Origin: DATMER01 sp963844885
GTDB lineage: Bacteria > Acidobacteriota > Thermoanaerobaculia > Multivoradales > UBA5704
DNA length: 64,000 nucleotides
NCBI GenBank assembly: GCA_963844885.1
Contig: CAWJQA010000006.1
Span: 248,001-312,000, forward strand
Direction of reading: 5' to 3'
Shown here: piece by piece, positions 58,058-64,000 of the stretch
Numbering within the stretch: position 1 is the first letter of the stretch
Layout of the letters: the number at the start of each line of letters is the position of its first letter
Position numbers and translations under genes: made by a program
The notes under the pieces: model-generated
Database searches by the model: none
What the model saw: the letters and a program-made list of their open reading frames with translations, nothing else
Told to the model about the DNA's origin: nothing

Positions 58058-58061
58058 GGGA

Positions 58062-58895
58062 TCACCGATTCATCTTCCACTCGACGAGACTCTTCAAGGC
58101 CAGCGTCGCCAGCGCCAGCAGGGTGAGGAGCGACGCCACGGCGAAGGCGGCGGAGAACTGATATTCGTTGTAAAGGATTTCGACGTGCAGCGGCAGCGTG
58201 TTCGTCAGCCCCCGGATGTGCCCCGACACCACGGACACGGCGCCGAACTCGCCCATCGCCCGGGCGTTGCAGAGAATTACTCCGTAAAGAAGACCCCAGC
58301 GGATCTTGGGCAGGCTGACGCGGAAGAACGTCTGCCAGCCGGACGCTCCCAGCGTCAGCGCCGCCTCCTCCTCGTCGCTCCCCTGCGACTGCATCAGTGG
58401 GATCAATTCGCGGGCCACCATCGGCGAGGTTACGAACAGCGTCGCCAGCACGATGCCGGGGACCGCGAAGATGATCCGCAGGTCGTGCTCCGCGAGCCAG
58501 GCCCCGAAGAAGCCCTGCGCGCCGAAAAGGAGGACAAAAATCATGCCCGAGATCACCGGCGAGACGCTGAACGGCAGGTCGATCAGCGTGACCAGAATCC
58601 CCTTGCCGCGGAAGTGAAATCTCGCGATGGCCCACGCCGCGGCCAGGCCGAAGAGAAGGTTGAGCGGCACCGAGACGGCCGCGGCGAGAAGAGTCAGCTT
58701 CACCGCCGCCAGCGTCATGGGATCCTTCACGGCCGCGAGATAAGCCTCCCAGCCTTTTTCGAGCGCCTTGCTGAAGACCAGGATCAGCGGCACGAAAAGA
58801 AAGAAGGCGAGGAAGGCCAGCGCCGTGCCCAGCAGGAGACCACGGACGAGGCGCGGTTCGGTGAGGGCTGGCTGCGACGAACGGGAGGAATGCAT
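58062..58895 (-). CDS. cysW: Sulfate-type ABC transporter permease (CysW-like)
   Basis: 277 residues from ATG 58895. Six membrane segments; the ABC interaction loop is EEEAALTLGASGWQTFFRVSLPKIRWG, with the EAA motif. FSVSPVISGMIFVLLFG and ARAMGEFGAVSVVSGHIRG are typical of CysW. It pairs with the CysT-like permease to form the channel of a sulfate/thiosulfate importer. It starts five bases after the CysT-like stop and is followed after four bases by the sensor kinase. Specificity for sulfate rather than another oxyanion rests on the binding protein and family similarity. Confidence 0.9.
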   Translation of the reverse strand: MHSSRSSQPALTEPRLVRGLLLGTALAFLAFFLFVPLILVFSKALEKGWEAYLAAVKDPMTLAAVKLTLLAAAVSVPLNLLFGLAAAWAIARFHFRGKGILVTLIDLPFSVSPVISGMIFVLLFGAQGFFGAWLAEHDLRIIFAVPGIVLATLFVTSPMVARELIPLMQSQGSDEEEAALTLGASGWQTFFRVSLPKIRWGLLYGVILCNARAMGEFGAVSVVSGHIRGLTNTLPLHVEILYNEYQFSAAFAVASLLTLLALATLALKSLVEWKMNR

Positions 58896-58900
58896 GGGCG

Positions 58901-59788
58901 TCACCTCGCCTCGGCGCCGCCGGCCAGCCGCCGGCTCCGCCGCCACGTCAAAATGTTGATGAGCAGGAGCAGCGAGAACGACGCGCACAAAAACACCGCC
59001 GCGATGGCGGTGGCGCCCGCGTAGTCGTACTGCTCGAGCTGGATCATGATGAGGAGCGGCGTGATCTCCGATTTCATCGGCATGTTGCCCGAGATGAAGA
59101 TGACCGAGCCGTACTCCCCCAATCCGCGGGCGAAGGCCAGGACGAAGCCGGTGGCCACGGCCGGCAGCAGCTCGGGGAGGATGACCCGGCGGAACGTCTG
59201 GAAGCGGCCGGCGCCCAGGCTCGCCGCGGCCTCTTCGATTTCCGGATCGAGGTCGGCCAGCACGGGCTGGACCGTCCGCACCACGAACGGCAGGCCGATG
59301 AAGGTGAGCGCCACCACCACGCCGAGCGGCGCATAGGCCACCTTGATCCCCATCGGCTCCAGCCACTGTCCGATCCAGCCGTTACCGGAGTAAATCGTCA
59401 CCAGCGCGATGCCGGCCACCGCCGTGGGCAGCGCGAACGGGAGGTCGACCAGGGCGTCCACGAAACGCTTGCCCGGGAACGGATAGCGCTCCAGGACCCA
59501 GGCCACCAGCACGCCGAACACCGAATTGATCAGCGCCGCGAGGAAGGCCGACTGGAAGCTCAGCCGGTAGGCCGCGAGCGCGCGCGGGCTCGCGACCTTG
59601 TGCCAGAAGGCCTCCCACGTCAACGCGGCGGTCTTCAGGAAGACCGCCGAGACGGGGATCAGGATGACCAGGCTGAGATACAGCAAGGTGAAACCCAAGG
59701 CGAGGCCGAAGCCGGGGAGGACGCTGCCTCCCTTGAATCGTCCTCGTGATCGGCGTCCTCGCCGAGCCCCTGCCCCCACTGTCTTCAT
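58901..59788 (-). CDS. cysT: Sulfate-type ABC transporter permease (CysT/CysU-like)
   Basis: 295 residues. After a basic N-terminus there are six membrane segments. Family motifs are DLPFALPTAVAGIALVTIYS, GLPFVVRTVQPVLADLD, the EAA loop EIEEAAASLGAGRFQTFRRV and FARGLGEYGSVIFISGNMP. Start overlaps the stop of the binding-protein gene as ATGA. Partner of the CysW-like permease in the inner membrane. Confidence 0.92.
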   Translation of the reverse strand: MKTVGAGARRGRRSRGRFKGGSVLPGFGLALGFTLLYLSLVILIPVSAVFLKTAALTWEAFWHKVASPRALAAYRLSFQSAFLAALINSVFGVLVAWVLERYPFPGKRFVDALVDLPFALPTAVAGIALVTIYSGNGWIGQWLEPMGIKVAYAPLGVVVALTFIGLPFVVRTVQPVLADLDPEIEEAAASLGAGRFQTFRRVILPELLPAVATGFVLAFARGLGEYGSVIFISGNMPMKSEITPLLIMIQLEQYDYAGATAIAAVFLCASFSLLLLINILTWRRSRRLAGGAEAR

Positions 59789-60783
59789 CGGCCCTCGTAG
59801 ATCTTGTCGAAGACCCCGCCGTCGGCGAAGTGGATCTGCTGGGCCTTCGCCCAGCCGCCGAAGACCTGGTCGATCGTGAAGAGCTGCACCTGCGGGAACT
59901 GCTGCGCGTACTTTTGCGCCACGGCGGGCAGGCGCGGCCGGTAGTAATGCCGCGCCGCGATCTCCTGGCCTTCGGGAGCATACAGGAACTCCAGGTAGGC
60001 CTTGGCCACGGCCGCGGTCTTCTTCTTGTTGGCGACCTTGTCCACCACGGCCACGGGCGGCTCGGCCAGGATGCTCAGCGACGGCGCCACGATCTGGAAC
60101 CGCCCCTTGCCCATCTCCTTCGCCGCCAGCAGGGCCTCGTTCTCCCAGGCGATCAGCACGTCGCCGATGCCGCGCTCGACGAACGTCACCGTCGAGCCGC
60201 GCGCGCCGGTGTCCAGAATGGGAACGTTTTTGAACAGGCGGCTCACGAAACCCTGGGCCTTGGCTGGATCATTCCCGTACTTTTTCAAGGCATAGCCCCA
60301 GGCCGCCAGGTAGTTCCAGCGCGCGCCGCCCGAGGTCTTCGGGTTCGGCGTGATCACCGACACGCCCGGCTTGATGAGATCGTCCCAGTCCTTGATCTTT
60401 TTCGGGTTCCCCTTGCGCACCAGAAAAACGATCGTCGAGGTGTAGGGGGAGCTGTTGTTGGGCAGCCGGCTCTGCCAGTTTTTCGGCATCAAGCCGGCGT
60501 TGGCGATGGCGTCGATGTCCCACGCCAGCGCCAGGGTGACCACGTCGGCCGGCAGGCCGTCGATCACCGAGCGCGCCTGCTTGCCCGAGCCGCCGTGGGA
60601 CTGCTGGATTTCCACGTCCTGCCCGGTCTTCGCCTTCCAGTATTTCGCGAAGGCGGCGTTGAAGTCCTGGTACAGCTCGCGGGTCGGATCGTAAGAGACG
60701 TTGAGAAGCTGGATGGCTTCGATCGCGGGCACGCCGATGAGACTGACGGCCAGCAACAGCGCGACGGTCCTGGTGAGTTTCAT
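59785..60783 (-). CDS. sbp: Sulfate-binding periplasmic protein (Sbp-like)
   Basis: 332 residues with a signal peptide (TRTVALLLAVSLIGVPAIEA). Sulfate-binding signatures are LLNVSYDPTRELYQDFNAAF, QSHGGSGKQARSVIDGLPAD, TPNPKTSGGARWNYLAAWGY and GARGSTVTFVERGIGDVLIA. It delivers sulfate or thiosulfate to the CysTW permeases. Located between the porin-like gene (28 bp upstream) and cysT (ATGA overlap). Confidence 0.93.
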   Translation of the reverse strand: MKLTRTVALLLAVSLIGVPAIEAIQLLNVSYDPTRELYQDFNAAFAKYWKAKTGQDVEIQQSHGGSGKQARSVIDGLPADVVTLALAWDIDAIANAGLMPKNWQSRLPNNSSPYTSTIVFLVRKGNPKKIKDWDDLIKPGVSVITPNPKTSGGARWNYLAAWGYALKKYGNDPAKAQGFVSRLFKNVPILDTGARGSTVTFVERGIGDVLIAWENEALLAAKEMGKGRFQIVAPSLSILAEPPVAVVDKVANKKKTAAVAKAYLEFLYAPEGQEIAARHYYRPRLPAVAQKYAQQFPQVQLFTIDQVFGGWAKAQQIHFADGGVFDKIYEGR

Positions 60784-60810
60784 GTCGGTATTTCCTTTTC
60801 CTGGCTTGGC

Positions 60811-62193
60811 TCAGAATGAGACCTGGAACCGGCTGAGGAGGACTTTTTCATCCTCCCGGTCGCCGCCCGTGGCGCCGCCTTCGGTACTACCGCCTTCAAA
60901 GCGGGTCCTCTCATAGTTGAGCGCCACGCGGAGGTTGCGGTTCAAGTACCAGTTGAAGCCGATGCCGAGCGACTCGGCCGAGGAGGCGGAGCTCGCCGGG
61001 TTGGCGAAGAGAGGGAACGCGGCGTCGTCCACCTCCAGGCGGCTGATCCGGGCCGCCAGCTCGAAAGCGCCCCAGGTGTGCGCCTGGCGGTCGAACGGCT
61101 GCTTCGGGCTCACCGCCTTGTAGGTGGGCTCGCCGCCCGCGATCACCCAGGACGCCGCCACCTGCCAGGCCTTGTTTTCCAGATTCTTGACCACGTCGCC
61201 GCGCCGGACTTCCTGCGACGAGGTCACGTACTCGGTGAGAAGCCCGAACGGACCGGCATAGAACCAGGCCTGCGGCGCCAGCCGGGTGCGGTCGCCGGCC
61301 GCGATCACCGTGCCTGCAGCGGTGCCGTCGGTCCGGTACGAGAAGAACGTCTGCTGGCCGGTGGTGCGGTAGGCCGCGAGGCCCGGCGCCGAGAGCGTGC
61401 CGGTCTGCCTGCCCTGGGTGGCGGAGACGCCGAAGCCCAGCCCCTTGAGCGGCCCACCGCCCTTGGCGAACGGAACAAAAAAGATCCGGGCCGCCGTGTC
61501 CTTGCGGTCTTCGACATCCACATCGTTGCTGCCGCCGTCCGGCACACCGTTGAAGTAGCCGACCGCCCAGTTGACGCCACCGCCCGCGAGATCGCCGGAA
61601 ATCTGGACGCCCATGTCGCGGTTCGGCACCAGAGCCGTGGGAAACGCGCGCTCGATGAACAGAATGTCGGTGGCGCTCTGGAGGCGCTCCAGGCCGACCG
61701 GCGGCTTGAACTTGCCGGCGCGCACGCGGAACGCGGGCGAGAAGCGGCCTTCCAGATAGCCGTCCTGGAGGACGGTCTGACCCTGGGCGAAGTCCGGCAT
61801 GATCCGAAAGTCGAAGATCTTGAACACCGTGCCCTCGACGATGGGCCGGATGCGGCGCAGCACAAAGGTATCGACCGCGGGCTTCTTGTCGTCCGACTGG
61901 AAGAATCGGCCGTCGAAATGGGTGTAACCGCGCAGCTTGAGCACATAGGCGCCGTCGGCCGACTTGATCGAGAAGCCGTCCTTGCCGGCGGTGACCGTGG
62001 CCGTGGTCTTGGCCTTCTCCGCCGCCGCTTCCTTGTCCAGCTCCGACTGGCGGTCGAGGACGCGCACCTTCTGATCCAGCTCGTCGAGACGCTCCTCGAC
62101 GGTTTTCGGCTCGTCCTGGGCAGGCTCCTGCGCGACGGCGGCCCCGGCGAAAGCCAGACATGCAAAGCACGCCGCCAATCCGATCTCTCTCAT
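60811..62193 (-). CDS. OprP/OprO-like outer-membrane porin
   Basis: 460 residues from ATG 62193, chosen over ATG 62211 because AAGGAG lies seven bases upstream of it. Signal peptide (MREIGLAACFACLAFAGAAV), a short coiled coil (TVEERLDELDQKVRVLDRQS), then a beta-barrel with KLRGYTHFDGRFFQSDDK, RRIRPIVEGTVFKIFDFRIM, RAGKFKPPVGLERLQS, and a C-terminal Phe (SRFQVSF) typical of outer-membrane barrels. The family includes phosphate/anion-selective porins. Placement in the operon suggests it passes the transported oxyanion across the outer membrane. Confidence 0.87.
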   Translation of the reverse strand: MREIGLAACFACLAFAGAAVAQEPAQDEPKTVEERLDELDQKVRVLDRQSELDKEAAAEKAKTTATVTAGKDGFSIKSADGAYVLKLRGYTHFDGRFFQSDDKKPAVDTFVLRRIRPIVEGTVFKIFDFRIMPDFAQGQTVLQDGYLEGRFSPAFRVRAGKFKPPVGLERLQSATDILFIERAFPTALVPNRDMGVQISGDLAGGGVNWAVGYFNGVPDGGSNDVDVEDRKDTAARIFFVPFAKGGGPLKGLGFGVSATQGRQTGTLSAPGLAAYRTTGQQTFFSYRTDGTAAGTVIAAGDRTRLAPQAWFYAGPFGLLTEYVTSSQEVRRGDVVKNLENKAWQVAASWVIAGGEPTYKAVSPKQPFDRQAHTWGAFELAARISRLEVDDAAFPLFANPASSASSAESLGIGFNWYLNRNLRVALNYERTRFEGGSTEGGATGGDREDEKVLLSRFQVSF

Positions 62194-62207
62194 GTCGATT
62201 CTCCTTG

Positions 62208-63969
62208 TCATGACACTGTCTCCGGCGAACGGACGATCAGCACCGGCAGCTCGGCGAGGAGCGGCAGGGGGAGAAGCTTCTCCACCAGGCCGCCCAGGGA
62301 CAGCTCGCCGTCCTTTCTCGGGAGCGGCGTGCCGAGGACGAGCAGGTCGTGCTTTCCCTCGGCGAGCTCGGCGAGGATCTCGTCGCGCACATTGCCGTGA
62401 CGGATGCGGGTCGAAGCGGAGACGCCCAGGCGGCCGAGGGTGCGCGCGCCGCCGGCCAGGAAGCGCTCGGCCTGGGCGATCTCCTCGGCCGGCCGTTCGC
62501 CCTCGGGCATCACGGTGACGACCGTGGCCTCGGCTCCGAGGTGGCGGGAGAGCCGGGCGGCGAAGGAGACGTCCTCCTTGCCCGGCTCGCCGACGGCGAC
62601 GCAGATCAGCACCCGCGACGGCATCTTCCCCGTGTGGGCCGCGGGAACGACGAGCAGGTGGTGATGGCCGTCCCGCAGCGCCTTTTCGGCCCTCTCCAGC
62701 TCCTCCCCCGGCGGCGGTGTCAGGATCACGAGGTCGCAGCCGTGCCGTTCGGCCTCCTCTCCCTCCTCTCCGGCACGCCCTTCGAATACCACCTCCTGCG
62801 CATGGGCGAGGCGGGCCAGCTCGTGGCCGAAGTCCGAGGAGGACGTGAGAAACTTCATCCCCGGGTGGACCAACGCGTGGACGCGCTGCACGCCGACCCA
62901 GGTGGTGTCCCCCGGCTGGAGCGGGAAGCGGCGCGCCTGGTCCTGCGAGCGGGCGGCCTCGATCCACACCCCGTCATGGCCGAACGGGACCGGCGGCGCG
63001 ATGGCGCGCACTCCGGGGAGCGCGGGCAGGCGGAGGCGAAGGCGTTCGAACGAGCCGACGAACGCGCGCTGCTCCACGACCGCCTCGCCGAGGCTGGGGC
63101 AGGCCAGCGAGTCCGCCGTGCCGCGGAGGGCCACGTCCTCGGGCCGGAAGAGCACCTGGACGCGGCGCGAGGCGTCCGCCACCTCGGCGCGGGTGGTGAG
63201 CGGGAACTCCACCGGCCCGAGGCGGACGCCGCCAGCCGCGGTCTCCCCTACCATCAGGTTGGCGGTGCCGAGGAAGGTGGCCACGAACTCGGTTTCAGGG
63301 CGGAGGTAGAGCTCCTCGGGCGGCCCGACCTCCAGCAGCCGGCCGAAGCTCAGCACGGCCAGCCGGTCGGCCAGCTCGAAGGCCTCCTCCTGGTCGTGGG
63401 TGACGAAGACCGTGGTGATCCCCAGCTCGCGCTGGATCTCCCGGATGGTGCGCCGCAGGTCGCCGCGAACCTTGGCGTCGAGGGCGCCGAACGGCTCGTC
63501 CAGCAGAAGAACCTCCGGCCGGTGGGCGAGGGCGCGGGCCAGGGCCACGCGCTGCTGTTGGCCGCCGGAGAGCTGGCGCGGCATCCGGCCGCCGAGCCCG
63601 GCGAGCCCCACCAGCTCCAGCAGCTCATCGCGGCGCTGGCGACGCTCGGACCGGGAGACGCCGCGGATCGACAGCGCGAACTCCACGTTCTCCGCCACCG
63701 TCATGCCGCGGAAGAGGGCGTAGCTCTGGAACACGAAGCCGACCCCGCGCTTGGCCGGTCGGCACGTCGGTCACGTCGCGGCCGTGCAGCAATACCCGCC
63801 CGGCGTCCACCTCGGAAAGGCCGGCGATCATCCGCAGCAGCGTGCTCTTACCGCTGCCGGAAGACCCCAGAAGGACGAAGAGCTCCCCGTCGGCCACCTC
63901 CAGAGACACCCCGTTGACCACCGGGTGCCCGGCATAGCGCTTGGTCAGCTCCTCCACCACGATCGACAT
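62208..63969 (-). CDS. cysA: CysA-like ABC ATPase fused to a universal stress domain (one apparent frameshift)
   Basis: About 586 residues from ATG 63969 (GAGGAGG upstream). ATPase: Walker A LLGSSGSGKSTLL, signature LSGGQQQRVALARALA, Walker B VLLLDEPFGALD, H-loop VFVTHDQEEA; then a TOBE-like region (VQVLFRPEDVALRG, DTTWVGVQRVHALVHPG). The last ~230 residues are UspA-like: MPSRVLICVAVGEPG, LSRHLGAEATVVTVMPEG and DEILAELAEGKHDLLVLGTP. The frame breaks near 63,752; dropping one G gives VPTAKRGVGFVFQSYALF. First gene of the operon; its stop nearly abuts the porin gene. CysA proteins normally end after the TOBE region at about 350 residues, so the fusion is unusual. Confidence 0.85.
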
Positions 63970-64000
63970 GTCCGCCTCCTCTCGGCCGAACCCGGCCACG

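Noticed and set aside
1..64000. tRNA or rRNA genes
   Set aside because: I looked for T-loop sequences such as GGTTCGAATCC and for rRNA landmarks and found no cloverleaf-compatible candidate. A tRNAscan-SE run would be decisive.

Overview
The window is high-GC bacterial chromosome. The gene content (FadE-type acyl-CoA dehydrogenase, multihaem cytochrome c, CRTAC1-like FG-GAP/ASPIC protein, secreted proteins with a TPCRLYDTR-type N-terminal domain, CHAT-TPR protein, zf-HC2 anti-sigma factor) suggests an Acidobacteriota-like organism, perhaps near Thermoanaerobaculia. This is inference from protein style; there is no rRNA or tRNA here to confirm it. Many genes carry apparent one-base frame breaks that restore family-like sequence, so some indels are probably assembly errors.

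Layout. 1-1.1 kb: 3' end of a fadE-like gene. 1.2-8.7 kb (minus): a type III restriction-modification operon, mod / OLD-like ATPase / res / small HTH, joined by 4-nt start-stop overlaps; res and mod are broken by many frameshifts while the ATPase between them is intact. 9.0-9.55 kb: a 41-bp tandem repeat array. 10-14.4 kb: small membrane protein, PEBP-family protein and a large secreted repeat protein. 14.55-19.55 kb: a complete IS1595-like transposon (25-bp inverted repeats, 8-bp target duplication CTTTTTGG) carrying a transposase and about seven further genes, including a DUF3800 protein and a ribbon-helix-helix protein. 19.7-22 kb: cytochrome c and a two-gene cassette of unknown function.

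22-34.5 kb (minus): a biosynthetic operon. A penicillin-acylase-type Ntn-hydrolase is translationally coupled to a ~3,330-residue FAAL-ACP-C-A-PCP-KS-AT-KR-ACP megasynthase with no thioesterase; its ketosynthase has Ser in place of the catalytic Cys. This points to an N-acylated peptide-ketide, with the Ntn-hydrolase as a candidate deacylase. 34.8-44.7 kb: secreted or membrane proteins (FG-GAP/ASPIC, DoxX-like, repeat proteins, DUF5060/DUF4038 apiosidase-like).

45-55.4 kb is accessory. A small DNA-binding-like protein is followed by a cluster of CCCGCGGG-centred palindromes, then a sigma / anti-sigma / CHAT-TPR cassette, a candidate ncRNA, DUF2188, a primase-like protein, a broken HigA-like antitoxin and a RHH/PIN toxin-antitoxin pair. 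These modules are bounded by four direct copies of the 3' end of the response-regulator gene at 55.4 kb. This serial duplication of a gene tail looks like repeated insertion at one site and is the most unusual structure in the window, together with the cargo-carrying IS1595 element and the biosynthetic operon.

55.4-64 kb (minus): one long operon for a sulfate-type ABC transporter: ATPase fused to a universal-stress domain, anion-porin-like outer-membrane protein, binding protein, two permeases, then a sensor kinase and response regulator that probably control or sense the same uptake.
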